Source: Thermoplasmatales archaeon UBA447 (GTDB lineage: Archaea > Thermoplasmatota > Thermoplasmata > Thermoplasmatales > Thermoplasmataceae). From it: DNA of 16,756 bases. The stretch spans positions 1 through 16,756 of the forward strand of contig DARE01000002.1 in assembly GCA_002503205.1 (NCBI GenBank), in the 5' to 3' direction. The notes under the pieces were generated by a model. It did not search any database. It was not told the origin of the DNA and saw nothing but the letters and a program-made list of their open reading frames with translations. Of the stretch, positions 1 to 7,684 are shown one piece after another. A program made the translations under genes and the position numbers. Numbering within the stretch: position 1 is the stretch's first letter; every line of letters starts with the position of its first letter.

Positions 1-258
1 GAAATTTCTCTCATGATCTAGGACTAGTCCTGGCTTCTCTTACACAAAATTCGGTACACTATCTTGACAGAGTATACATTCTACTTAGACGCCAATTAAT
101 AATTTATTTTTTTGACGTTAAGGAGGGGTTATTTGTTTTTCTTGCCTGCATAAATTAGCAAGTGCTTCCTTTAACAGTGTTTGCTCTCTGAAATGGAAAA
201 ATTTACATGCCAATTGGTGCTTATCTCTTTGGGAAGGCAGTAGCTTTGGGGGGTGTGT
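1..258. other. Upstream non-coding region of the type III R-M operon
   Basis: No convincing gene is seen in this stretch on either strand. It is AT-rich. A TATA-like run lies near 93-110 (AATTAATAATTTATTTT), and a second weaker AT-rich stretch near 195-206 would place a start of transcription about 30 bases before the mod gene. Which of the two drives mod cannot be decided by eye. A purine-rich AAGGAGGGG near 119-127 resembles a ribosome binding site but is not followed by an open frame of useful length. The stretch may also hold the end of a gene lying outside the window; nothing supports that directly. Confidence 0.4.
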
Positions 259-1917
259 ATGGAGATCGAAGACATCAATCAAGACAATGTACCCATAGGT
301 GAGACAAGAAAGATCAGACCGAAAAGGTATGGTTTATTATGGGAAGATAAACCTGAATTGGTTGCAAAACTCTGTAAAGAAAAGTTACCTATCCTTGTTG
401 AAGATAAAACAAAAGAAGTAATACACCCAAAGGACCCAGTTGTTAACGTAATTATCGAGGGGGACAATTATCACTCTCTTTCAGTTTTGAATTATACACA
501 TAAAGGAATGATCGATGTAATTTACATAGACCCACCTTTCAATACTGGCGCCAAGAATTGGAAATACAATAATGATTATGTCGACAAAGAGGATGCATTC
601 AGGCACAGCAAATGGTTGAGCATGATGGAAAAGAGGCTAAGACTGGCCAAACCTCTGTTAAAGGAAGATGGTGTGTTAATTTGCGCTATTGACGAAAATG
701 AACTTTGGCATTTGGGCTCTCTTTTGGAAGAATTATTCTTTGAACGTGAAATTCATCTCATCACAATTGTCCACAATCCCAGAGGCATACAGGGAAAGAA
801 TTTCTCATACGTTAACGAGTTTGCTTTTTTTGTCATCCCTAGAGGAGAAAGAGTGATTGGCCCGCGAAAACTTGAGGATGAAGAAATCTATTGGAGTAAC
901 CTGAGAAATTGGGGGGGAGAGTCTGACAGAACTGACGCCAAGAACTGCTTCTACCCAATAATGGTGAAAGAGTCGGAAATTATAGGCTTCGGAGACGTAC
1001 CCGATGAGAATTTCCATCCAAGAAGTCAGGTAGAAAATGGTAACGGTTATAAGCTCGTGTGGCCAATTGATGTGAACGGCAACGAAAAGAAGTGGAGATA
1101 TGCTCGGCAGAGCGTGGAATCGATCTTGAACCTGCTTCGAGTAAAGAAAAGCAACAATGGGCGTATCGAGATTGAAATAGGAAAACCCTACGGCACAGTC
1201 AAGACTGTCTGGCAGAACCCAAAGTATGATGCTGCTGAATATGGAACTAAACTCGTTCATGAACTTGTCCCCAATAGCAATTTTGATTTTCCCAAATCCG
1301 TATACAACGTCTATGATTGCATAGCTCCAATAATCTCTGAGAGAAAAGAGGCAATAGTTCTGGACTTCTTTGCCGGATCTGGAACGACCGGACATGCCAC
1401 GATTATGTTGAACAAGGAAGATAACGGATCAAGAAAATTCATTCTGTGTACAAACAACGAAAACGGGATAGCAGAAGAAATCTGCTACCCGAGAATCAAA
1501 GCAGTTATCGATGGAAACGAAAAATACAAAGAGATAACAGAATACGCAACGAATCTGAAGTACTTCAAGACTGATTTTGTTGATTCTGCTCCTACAGATC
1601 TAAACAAGAAGGTGCTTGTTGACAGATCGACAGAGATGCTCTGCCTTAAGGAATACTGCTTCAACCTGATACGAAATGATGCAAACTTTAGAGTTTTTTC
1701 CGGCGCGACCGGCAAATATCTGGGAATTATATATGACGATGCAGGAATAGAAGGGTTAAAATCTGAAGTGAGAAGAATTAACAGAAAATTCTCAGTATAT
1801 ATCTTTTCCCTCGATGAGGGAGTAAAGGAGGATGAGTTCGAAGAAATTGCAGAATTGGTTGATCTCAAGCCGATTCCTGCCTCGATTCTAAACGTGTATA
1901 GGAGGATTTACAGATGA
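259..1917 (+). CDS. mod: Type III restriction-modification DNA methyltransferase (Mod)
   Basis: Modification and specificity subunit of a type III system. It would transfer a methyl group from S-adenosylmethionine to an adenine in an asymmetric target and, with Res, form the restriction complex. The order of motifs is that of a beta-class methylase: the catalytic DPPF (motif IV, about residues 91-94) comes first, and the AdoMet-binding DFFAGSGTTGHA (motif I, about 369-380) is near the C terminus; the stretch between holds the target recognition region. The 552-residue length fits Mod proteins. An in-frame GTG at 253 is possible, but ATG 259 is preferred because the G-rich GGGGTG at 250-255 would be its ribosome binding site. 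The stop overlaps the res start by four bases (ATGA), so the two are translated together. No breaks are visible. Confidence 0.93.
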   Translation: MEIEDINQDNVPIGETRKIRPKRYGLLWEDKPELVAKLCKEKLPILVEDKTKEVIHPKDPVVNVIIEGDNYHSLSVLNYTHKGMIDVIYIDPPFNTGAKNWKYNNDYVDKEDAFRHSKWLSMMEKRLRLAKPLLKEDGVLICAIDENELWHLGSLLEELFFEREIHLITIVHNPRGIQGKNFSYVNEFAFFVIPRGERVIGPRKLEDEEIYWSNLRNWGGESDRTDAKNCFYPIMVKESEIIGFGDVPDENFHPRSQVENGNGYKLVWPIDVNGNEKKWRYARQSVESILNLLRVKKSNNGRIEIEIGKPYGTVKTVWQNPKYDAAEYGTKLVHELVPNSNFDFPKSVYNVYDCIAPIISERKEAIVLDFFAGSGTTGHATIMLNKEDNGSRKFILCTNNENGIAEEICYPRIKAVIDGNEKYKEITEYATNLKYFKTDFVDSAPTDLNKKVLVDRSTEMLCLKEYCFNLIRNDANFRVFSGATGKYLGIIYDDAGIEGLKSEVRRINRKFSVYIFSLDEGVKEDEFEEIAELVDLKPIPASILNVYRRIYR

Positions 1918-4124
1918 TCGTCCTAAGAAACTATCAGAAGAAAGCAATTCGCGAGTTGTCAGAAGGATTGAAACAACTATTGGAATACAAAGGACAGTTT
2001 GTTGTCTCATTCAAAGCCCCGACTGGCAGCGGAAAAACTCTAATGGTGTCAGAGTCTCTTAGTGCTATTGCAGGAGATATAGGAATCAAACATGATATCT
2101 CCTTTGTATGGATTTCGGTCAGGTCTCTTCACGAGCAAAGCAAGAAGAAATTGGAAGAGTATCTAATTAATAACAGACTAATCAAGTGCAGTTATTTCGA
2201 GGAACTCCAGGACCGGCAAATCAGCAAGAACGAGATTCTGTTCATAAACTGGGAAAGTATCAACAAAAAAGACATAAACATTCTAATTAGAGAGAATGAA
2301 CAGGATAACAACTTGAACAGCGTGATAGCTGGAACAAGGAGTGAGGGCAGGAAAATCATTCTTATCATCGACGAAAGCCATCACACGGCAAACGCCGAAA
2401 GATCCAGAGAACTTGTCAATATCATATCTCCTGACATAGCTCTGGAAGTTTCTGCAACCCCAGTTCAGAAGTTATTCAATGTAACCGTGGAAGTCAAGTT
2501 GCCAGACGTTAAAGCTGAACAGATGATCAAGTCCGAGGTGGCAGTGAACCCGGGATTTATGAATTTGCAGGTAGGGAGCGAAAGCACTGACGAGGTAATC
2601 ATAGATCAAGCCCTAAAATCCAGAGCAATGCTTTTACGTCTCTTGAAAACCGAAGGAAGCAGATTAAACCCCCTTGTACTGATCCAGCTCCCCGACAAAA
2701 GGAACGATCTTGACGATAAGAAGGAAGAGGTCATAAGACTGCTTGACCGGAAATTCGATATTAACGAAAACAATGGAAGACTTGCAATTTGGTTGTCGGA
2801 AGATAAGTCTCCCTCACTCGTCGATATTGAAAAACCAGACAATGAAGTTGAGGTCCTAATATTCAAGCAAGCCATCGCGTTGGGGTGGGACTGTCCACGA
2901 GCATCCATACTTGTCATCTTCAGAGAACTGCGGAGCTTTACTTTTACGATCCAAACGATAGGACGAATAATGAGGATGCCTGAATTCAAATACTATAAGC
3001 GCGATGAATTGAACCGAGCGTACGTCTACACAAATCTTCCAAACGTTATAATTGAGGGTGACGAACTAAGAGATTACATTACAGTAAATGAGTCAAGGAG
3101 AGACAATACAAGATATTCAAATATCTCACTTCGTTCAATCTCTGTTGAAAGATTGCGAGAAAGGACAAGGCTTTCCGGAGAATTTCCAAAAATTTTTCAG
3201 AGAATTTCGGCTGACTATATGTTGAAAGAGAAAATTAATCTGTCTCCGAAGAGAATTTCTGAATTTATTATAGCAGACGGTGTGATCAAGAATGTCGATC
3301 AAACCGGAGAGATAGATAGCAAAGGGACTGTTTCAGTAGCATCTATGTCCGAGGAAATAAACAGAAAGTTTGACCTGTTTATATGGAAGAGTTGTACGCC
3401 GTATGCTCCCGTAGACTCTAGTGACAGAATAAAGACGGCCATCTATACTTTTCTTAAAGACAACATGGGAGTTGAGAAATATTCTGAGCGGGCGCAAGCC
3501 ATTACACTTGGGGTCGAGAATATAAGTCACTTCGAAAAAGTGATTGAGGAGAGCAAAGCCGTGTACGAAGAGGAAGTTGTCAATAAGCTGAACAAAAAGA
3601 GAGTTTTTGTCGAAAATTCGGACTGGGAAGTACCAGAATTCATTTCTTACAATGAAAAATACACTGTTTTTTCGTCTCGGAAATCCATTATGCAACCCTT
3701 TTACCGATATACTGATGCCAGCAAGACTGAAATAGAATTCATGAAACTCCTTGATCGAAGCGATAATACAGTTAAATGGTGGTTTAAGAACCGTGAAAAC
3801 GAACCCAAGTATTTCTCAGTTGGATACGAGAATGATGAGGGCGGAAACTCCACCTTCTATGTGGACTTTATTGTGAAGTTTAATGACAACAGTATAGGTC
3901 TCTTTGATACCAAGTTTGGTGGAACTGCTACTATCGAATTCGCAAAAGCAAAGGCGGAAGCACTTCAGAAATATATCAAAATGGAAAACCAAAGAGGAAA
4001 AAATCTCAGCGGGGGCATTGTTGTCCCTACTGACGCATCATATCTATCTTGGAGAATAAATCAAAATGATATTTACACAGATGATATTCAGAACATAGAC
4101 AAGTGGAAACCTTTCAAACTTTAG
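1914..4124 (+). CDS. res: Type III restriction enzyme helicase-nuclease subunit (Res)
   Basis: ATP-dependent restriction subunit that works with Mod: the helicase part uses ATP to communicate along DNA between two head-to-head sites, and the C-terminal nuclease cuts. Visible superfamily 2 motifs: Walker A APTGSGKT at residues 35-42, DESHH at 153-157 (motif II), SATP at about 180-183 (motif III), and QTIGRIMRMPE at about 347-357 (motif VI). The C-terminal part carries a PD-(D/E)XK-type signature, Asp651 followed by Asp665-Thr-Lys667. At 736 residues it is somewhat shorter than many Res proteins, but all expected motifs are present and the frame is unbroken. It starts inside the mod stop codon (ATGA overlap), which points to translational coupling. 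It converges on the minus-strand gene 4165-4590, leaving only 40 bases between them. Confidence 0.94.
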   Translation: MIVLRNYQKKAIRELSEGLKQLLEYKGQFVVSFKAPTGSGKTLMVSESLSAIAGDIGIKHDISFVWISVRSLHEQSKKKLEEYLINNRLIKCSYFEELQDRQISKNEILFINWESINKKDINILIRENEQDNNLNSVIAGTRSEGRKIILIIDESHHTANAERSRELVNIISPDIALEVSATPVQKLFNVTVEVKLPDVKAEQMIKSEVAVNPGFMNLQVGSESTDEVIIDQALKSRAMLLRLLKTEGSRLNPLVLIQLPDKRNDLDDKKEEVIRLLDRKFDINENNGRLAIWLSEDKSPSLVDIEKPDNEVEVLIFKQAIALGWDCPRASILVIFRELRSFTFTIQTIGRIMRMPEFKYYKRDELNRAYVYTNLPNVIIEGDELRDYITVNESRRDNTRYSNISLRSISVERLRERTRLSGEFPKIFQRISADYMLKEKINLSPKRISEFIIADGVIKNVDQTGEIDSKGTVSVASMSEEINRKFDLFIWKSCTPYAPVDSSDRIKTAIYTFLKDNMGVEKYSERAQAITLGVENISHFEKVIEESKAVYEEEVVNKLNKKRVFVENSDWEVPEFISYNEKYTVFSSRKSIMQPFYRYTDASKTEIEFMKLLDRSDNTVKWWFKNRENEPKYFSVGYENDEGGNSTFYVDFIVKFNDNSIGLFDTKFGGTATIEFAKAKAEALQKYIKMENQRGKNLSGGIVVPTDASYLSWRINQNDIYTDDIQNIDKWKPFKL

Positions 4125-4164
4125 ACCTAACTTTCAGTCGCATCTACGAAATTTTGACAGCCTA

Positions 4165-4590
4165 TCATATGAAACCGGCAATCAATCTAAACACTATTTC
4201 AAACTCATTGTCTGCTCCACCACCTCCAGTAGTTTTCCCCCCGTACTTTATTGTAAGTATATTTCGGAGAGTATCCCAATTGTATCCCCATTTTTGATTG
4301 CCATAGGTTCCTTGATGTGCGGAAAAGAATGTTTTCCAATCCTCCAATATTTGACCTCTTAGGGCAAAAGGGGACTCAAAGGGTGCGTCATTTACAGTTT
4401 TTAGGTGCCAGGGATAAGCGTCAAAGAATTCCTGAACCGCTCCAATAGCCTGTAGCATGTGACCGGTTGTGTTATCTGTATTAATCGGCCCTAACTCCAT
4501 CGCTCTATTTGCTAACTTTGCAAGAGATCCGTTACTTCTGACTTCTCTATGACATTTACCCTGAAACCATTGCCTGCTTTTCAAAACCAC
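4165..4590 (-). CDS. Hypothetical protein, 141 residues
   Basis: I do not recognise this protein. It starts at GTG 4590; an in-frame TGA three codons upstream rules out a longer form. A TATA-like CTTTATATTAAA lies about 50 bases upstream on the same strand, giving a short leader, and a purine-rich GATGAGGG precedes the start. The N-terminal third is basic (RQWFQGKCHREVR), the middle has aromatic and acidic residues, and near the C terminus there is a short glycine run (KTTGGGGADNE). No signal peptide, membrane helix or catalytic motif stands out. It has its own promoter and faces the type III R-M operon, so it is probably an independent accessory gene. It could also be a fragment of a longer gene. 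Confidence 0.6.
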   Translation of the reverse strand: MVLKSRQWFQGKCHREVRSNGSLAKLANRAMELGPINTDNTTGHMLQAIGAVQEFFDAYPWHLKTVNDAPFESPFALRGQILEDWKTFFSAHQGTYGNQKWGYNWDTLRNILTIKYGGKTTGGGGADNEFEIVFRLIAGFI

Positions 4591-4633
4591 ATACCCTCAT
4601 CTTCCTTTTTATTGCATGACACAAATGACTTTG

Positions 4634-4645
4634 TTTAATATAAAG
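4634..4645 (-). promoter_or_regulatory. Probable archaeal TATA box for the 4165-4590 gene
   Basis: On the minus strand this reads CTTTATATTAAA, close to an archaeal TATA box. Transcription would begin about 25 bases on, near 4613, leaving a leader of roughly 20 bases before GTG 4590. Seen by eye only. Confidence 0.5.
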
Positions 4646-4756
4646 TTCATTCAGTGATTTCTTCTTTGTCTGTATTTGATGAGAGAAAACAATTTAATTG
4701 TACACGGTTCACAGTCTTACCTCAGAATCTCCATGAAGGAGTAAAGACAGGGCTGT

Positions 4757-5083
4757 TCAGCTTGACATCGTTGCGATATATCTCCCTAAAAGAGCTTCAT
4801 TTCTGTATGTGTCCTGGTTCTGTACCCCGAATATAGCGAAATCTATGATCTCTTCAGCGAGCAGATGGAGTCTAAGCACCTGTAAAGGTCGTCCTTCCCG
4901 AGCCTTGGAGGATCCCACGGATTGTATGTCCCAGTACGGGCGTGTCAGGGAGATGTTAGAATCGGGGCTGATGATTCCTCTGGCGATTATGAGGAAGGGC
5001 CCCTCCCGATATTTTTGGCGATCTCTACATCCCCCGTCATCGACGGCAAATCGCACAATGTACTGGATCAGTTCAAGAATCAC
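4757..5083 (-). CDS. Doubtful 108-codon frame downstream of the PIN gene
   Basis: A GTG-started frame 15 bases after the stop of the PIN pseudogene and in the same direction, so it could be the last gene of that decayed operon. Codon choice (AGA, GGA, ATC/ATA) looks reasonable and the C-terminal half has hydrophobic-charged alternation, but no domain is recognised and there is no good ribosome binding site. In-frame stops lie only a few codons upstream of the GTG, so it may be a fragment cut at the N terminus. An opposite-strand frame ending at 5116 (open from about 4886) also looks protein-like, so the coding strand is uncertain. By eye the stretch is richer in G+C than its neighbours. If neither frame is real, about 500 bases here (4591-5098) are non-coding. 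Confidence 0.3.
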   Translation of the reverse strand: MILELIQYIVRFAVDDGGCRDRQKYREGPFLIIARGIISPDSNISLTRPYWDIQSVGSSKAREGRPLQVLRLHLLAEEIIDFAIFGVQNQDTYRNEALLGRYIATMSS

Positions 5084-5098
5084 ATGCGAAATTCAAGT

Positions 5099-5911
5099 TT
5101 AAACCCCGCGGGATAATTTCTCTTTTAGGTCGTTAATCTTGAACGCTTGGGGAAACTCGATTTTAGCGATGCTTTCAGAATCTGAAGTTAAGGTGGGTAT
5201 CACAAAACACTCTGAATCTAAAGCAATCTTATCTCTGATCTTTTTCCAAATAGTACCTCGTGGCGGTGCTTGTAAATATTGAATAATGTTACGAAATTCA
5301 CTGTCTCTAGTTAATATTGCGTCTGCTTGCAAATAAAGGGCGCATGAATACAGATAAAGATCAATTGAGCCCATAGCAACATTTCTTTGTACGGCCTCCA
5401 CTATGTTAAGTATTGGGACCATAGCATCGGGACGCACAGAATAATCATCACAACATTCCATTATGATCATATGCTCCCTCATAGTCTCTTTCAAGCGATC
5501 CATTCGATTTGCTACGATAGATATATATTCCTCTTTAATGGTGGAGCTTAGAATCACATGATTAGCAATTCGGTCTGGAACCCGAGTTCTTATTGCTTGG
5601 GTGAACATCAAGCTCTTTGTGAGAAGACTCCTTAGCTCTATCTCATTGAATTTTGAGTAAGAAACAGTAATTTTGCCCTGCTTATTCCCATCGCATAGTG
5701 CATGAACAACATCTCTTCCATGCTTTACATTATCTCTTGCTCCTTCGGCAATGCCAATAGAATATACTCTCAGTTATTCGCTCATATCAAATTTTTTACT
5801 CTCCTTAGTAAATGGATCAATACCCATCGCTTCACAATAATCCAAATAAAGGATCATGTCCGATAAGTAGTTTGTATCAATGAAAATGTTAGATATTTTC
5901 TTCTTAGTCAC
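5099..5911 (-). pseudogene. PIN-domain nuclease gene interrupted by one in-frame stop
   Basis: PIN domains are metal-dependent RNases, often VapC-like toxins or RNA-processing enzymes. Reading from GTG 5911, which has a good ribosome binding site AGGTGG four bases before it, gives NIFIDTN at residues 8-14 with the first catalytic Asp at 12. The frame is then stopped by TAA at 5774-5776 (codon 46) and continues without any shift to the natural stop at 5099, for a total of 270 codons. The downstream part has NEIE at about 89-92 (conserved Glu), SIDLYLY with Asp184, and ILTRDSEF with Asp203, so all four acidic positions of a PIN site survive. Only one base need have changed (for example CAA or GAA to TAA). 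A 170-codon fragment could start at TTG 5611 but would lack the first catalytic residues. It follows the ATPase remnant by 22 bases. Confidence 0.75.
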
Positions 5912-5933
5912 TTAACCACCTACAATTATTTGC

Positions 5934-6401
5934 TTACTGTGATAAGATTGTTGTACTTGTTAAATATCTTTTCAACAAATTCAATTGTGATAGGCGGGAC
6001 TCTCGCTTGATCAATTGCTTCTGAAACAACGAAAAAAAGAGCCTAACCAACGCTCTGGGGAACATCTTGGTCGGTACCATCGATTTCAGAAAATCCAGAA
6101 GTTTTTCATCGAAAGGGAACAAATCACTAGGGGGAACAGTGTTCTTGGGCCTTACCGTCCTTAGCCACCATTTTACCAATCGTAGCGCATAATCGGCAGA
6201 AAGGGGAAACAATGTAATAGCGTAATTTCCCTTGTTTGTTATTCTATCCCATAGAGCCGGATTCAAGTCTACGATTTGTTCTTGACTTTCGGAACTTAAT
6301 CCAATTACAATCCAAAAATCTACCCCTTTTGACGTATCAATGAGGATCTGTACACCACATTCAGGGTGCTGCAGGACCAAAAAAGAGGATGCTTCTGACA
6401 A
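5934..6401 (-). pseudogene. C-terminal remnant of an AAA-type ATPase
   Basis: The frame encodes a lid-like C-terminal region of a STAND/AAA-type ATPase: residues around PLSADYALRLVKWWL, then LFPFDEKLLDFL, then MFPRALVRLFF, which resembles the winged lid and the PR-containing sensor 2 of such enzymes. No Walker A or Walker B is present. The N-terminal 15-20 codons of the open frame come from sequence that also reads as the Dam fragment on the other strand, so the true gene probably ended its upstream continuity near 6358-6372, where a junction is visible. A PIN gene follows after 22 bases, so this was probably an ATPase-PIN operon. The family assignment is inference from a short C-terminal pattern; it could instead be an unrelated helical protein. 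Confidence 0.45.
6358..6371 (+). repeat. Copy 1 of a 14-base direct repeat at the ATPase/Dam junction
   Basis: CATTCAGGGTGCTG occurs here and again at 6483-6496, 125 bases apart. This copy sits where the ATPase remnant ends and the Dam fragment begins, and the second copy lies inside the Dam fragment. It may mark a recombination point. Confidence 0.8.
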
Positions 6402-6938
6402 GGAAGCTCAGGGTCGCATTCCTCCATGAGAAGGTCTTCATGGAGATGAGGGACATGAAGTACGGAAGGGATATTGATACTGCATTCAGGGTGCTGTCTT
6501 GCAGACTTTCTCATTCATGGGGACGGCAGGACATTCGGGAGGCGATTCAAGGGCACAACTAAATTTCCAAGGTTCGGCATAGAGAACTTCATCCTTGTGA
6601 GGGACTGGACCATTGAGAGCATGGATTTCAGGGAACTGTTCCAGATATACAACAAGCCAAGGGTTTTGATGTACCTTGATCCACCGTACCTTTCATCGGG
6701 CAGGAAATACAGGCATAGTTTCACGATTGACAACCTTAAGGAACTGAAAATGTGCATGGATGATCACAGCGGTTCGTATCTTCTGAATTTATCATCATTC
6801 GATGAGGGGATGGAGGAGATCTTCGGGAGGCCTGACAGGATTATTGACTACGCAAATCCTGTTAATAACAACGGGAAAGAGAAGTGGGGTTGCGGGTACT
6901 GGTGGGCTTCTAGCTTCGAATCTGGAAATTCCTCTTGA
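6372..6938 (+). pseudogene. Truncated, frameshifted Dam-type (D12 class) adenine methyltransferase fragment
   Basis: The fragment encodes the C-terminal part of a D12-class N6-adenine methylase. Motif IV is clear as MYLDPPYLSS (codons near 6670-6700), followed by SGRKYRHSF and a C-terminal NPVNNNGKEKWGCGYW. The AdoMet-binding N-terminal region (FxGxG type motif I) is missing. The first part reads in one frame from about 6372 (MLLTRKLRVAFLHEKVF from ATG 6389) and meets TAA at 6560-6562; homology-like sequence then continues in another frame (GRTFGRRFKGTTKF), so a frameshift lies near 6505-6540. The gene is therefore both 5'-truncated and shifted, and cannot make an active enzyme. It abuts the ATPase remnant on the opposite strand with no spacer. 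Confidence 0.72.
6483..6496 (+). repeat. Copy 2 of the 14-base direct repeat
   Basis: Identical to 6358-6371 over 14 bases. In this copy it forms part of the Dam-like reading frame (Ala-Phe-Arg-Val-Leu). Confidence 0.8.
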
Positions 6939-6954
6939 CTACCTTAGTGAGGAT

Positions 6955-7452
6955 TCATCTTCCATTAAAGCGAGCAGACGAGATAACGCTAAAGATATCC
7001 TTATCATTATAAATACTTTCCAATACGCCTTTAAACATAAATGCCGTGGCAAGACCGGTCTTCTCCTGAATCATTAACAGTTCCATTACTTTTGCAATAA
7101 ATTCCACGGAATAATCGCCAAATGAATCCAGTGGCATATATTGTGATACATGAGCAAGGTCCGAATACCTCAGTTCGCAGCGAAGTTGCTCTTCCTTAGT
7201 CCTGAAAGGTGAAACATTTTCCCACATTTGAAGAAGGTACCAAACAAAGCTCTTGGTTAGGTCCGCATTATGCTCTTTCTTAATCATAAGGTCCATGGCC
7301 CAATGGAGGTGACTTGGGGTCCTTTCCCTCTTACCTGGCTCTCTATACTTTACCTTTATGTCCAGATCAGGTCTGCTTCCGTACTGGCCCTGATATACGT
7401 TAATTAGTATACCATCTCGAAGTGGAAATGTCTTGATCAGAACTGAACCCAT
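6955..7452 (-). CDS. Conserved-looking hypothetical protein beside a DNA methyltransferase
   Basis: Complete 165-residue frame from ATG 7452. A TATA-like AT-rich run on the minus strand at 7471-7487 would start transcription almost exactly at the ATG, so the mRNA is probably leaderless. Visible pattern: an N-terminal IKTFPLRDG strand pair, a charged segment with PDLDIKVKYREPGKRERTP, then a mostly helical C-terminal half (LTKSFVWYLLQMWENV, SVEFIAKVMELLMIQEK) ending in ISSARFNGR. I cannot name its family. It is divergent from an RHH protein and a beta-class methyltransferase, so it could be the restriction or accessory partner of that methylase, but no standard nuclease motif (PD-(D/E)XK, HNH, GIY-YIG) is convincing. 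The basic RxPxKRxRTPSH-like stretch suggests nucleic acid binding. Confidence 0.75.
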   Translation of the reverse strand: MGSVLIKTFPLRDGILINVYQGQYGSRPDLDIKVKYREPGKRERTPSHLHWAMDLMIKKEHNADLTKSFVWYLLQMWENVSPFRTKEEQLRCELRYSDLAHVSQYMPLDSFGDYSVEFIAKVMELLMIQEKTGLATAFMFKGVLESIYNDKDIFSVISSARFNGR

Positions 7453-7470
7453 ACGTTGGTTTCAGGTAGG

Positions 7471-7487
7471 GATTAATAATAATTTTA
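7471..7487 (-). promoter_or_regulatory. Probable leaderless promoter of the 6955-7452 gene
   Basis: On the minus strand this reads TAAAATTATTATTAATC, centred about 27 bases before the ATG at 7452, which suits an archaeal TATA box giving a leaderless transcript. Confidence 0.45.
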
Positions 7488-7491
7488 TGTT

Positions 7492-7508
7492 AAAAACTAT
7501 TAATATGT
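7492..7508 (+). promoter_or_regulatory. Probable promoter of the RHH-methyltransferase operon
   Basis: AAAAACTATTAATATGT is centred about 34 bases before ATG 7535, which has no ribosome binding site. The first gene of the operon is therefore probably transcribed with a very short leader. The promoter is back to back with that of the divergent gene. Confidence 0.45.
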
Positions 7509-7534
7509 CAATATGAATATGGATAAGTCATTAT

Positions 7535-7684
7535 ATGGCAAAAGTACCATTGAACATTACGGTTGACGAAGAAGTTCTGGAGGAATTTAAAAGGATCTGC
7601 AACAATAATGATATAAAAATCTCAACGAAAGTAAACTCCCTAATGCGGGAATGGGTCAAAAAAAACGGGGGAGACCTAATTTGA
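7535..7684 (+). CDS. Small ribbon-helix-helix DNA-binding protein, 49 residues
   Basis: Short frame beginning MAKVPLNITVDEEVLEEF and continuing with KRICNNNDIKISTKVNSLM and REWVKKNG. The first strand (VPLNITVDEE), two helices (VLEEFKRICNNN and STKVNSLMREWVKK) and the turn between them match the CopG/Arc ribbon-helix-helix fold, which binds DNA as a dimer. It is the first gene of the operon, and its stop TGA at 7682-7684 overlaps the likely TTG start of the methyltransferase. Its position between two divergent promoters suggests that it represses both, as control proteins do in some R-M systems; that role is inference. The gene is too short for usual length cut-offs. Confidence 0.82.
   Translation: MAKVPLNITVDEEVLEEFKRICNNNDIKISTKVNSLMREWVKKNGGDLI
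7667..7673 (+). promoter_or_regulatory. Ribosome binding site that fixes the methyltransferase start
   Basis: GGGGGAG lies seven bases before TTG 7681. It supports TTG 7681 as the start, in preference to ATG 7651, which lies inside the RHH gene and has no such site. Confidence 0.6.

Noticed and set aside
805..1395. Long minus-strand open frame inside the mod gene
   Set aside because: It is fully inside a clear type III Mod gene on the other strand and has no motif or start signals of its own.
5105..5112. Palindrome CCCGCGGG near the end of the PIN frame as a site
   Set aside because: Only eight bases, inside coding sequence, with no supporting context.
6802..7077. Plus-strand frame of 91 codons after the Dam fragment
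   Set aside because: Half lies antisense to the 165-residue gene and the rest is an out-of-frame reading of the Dam remnant.
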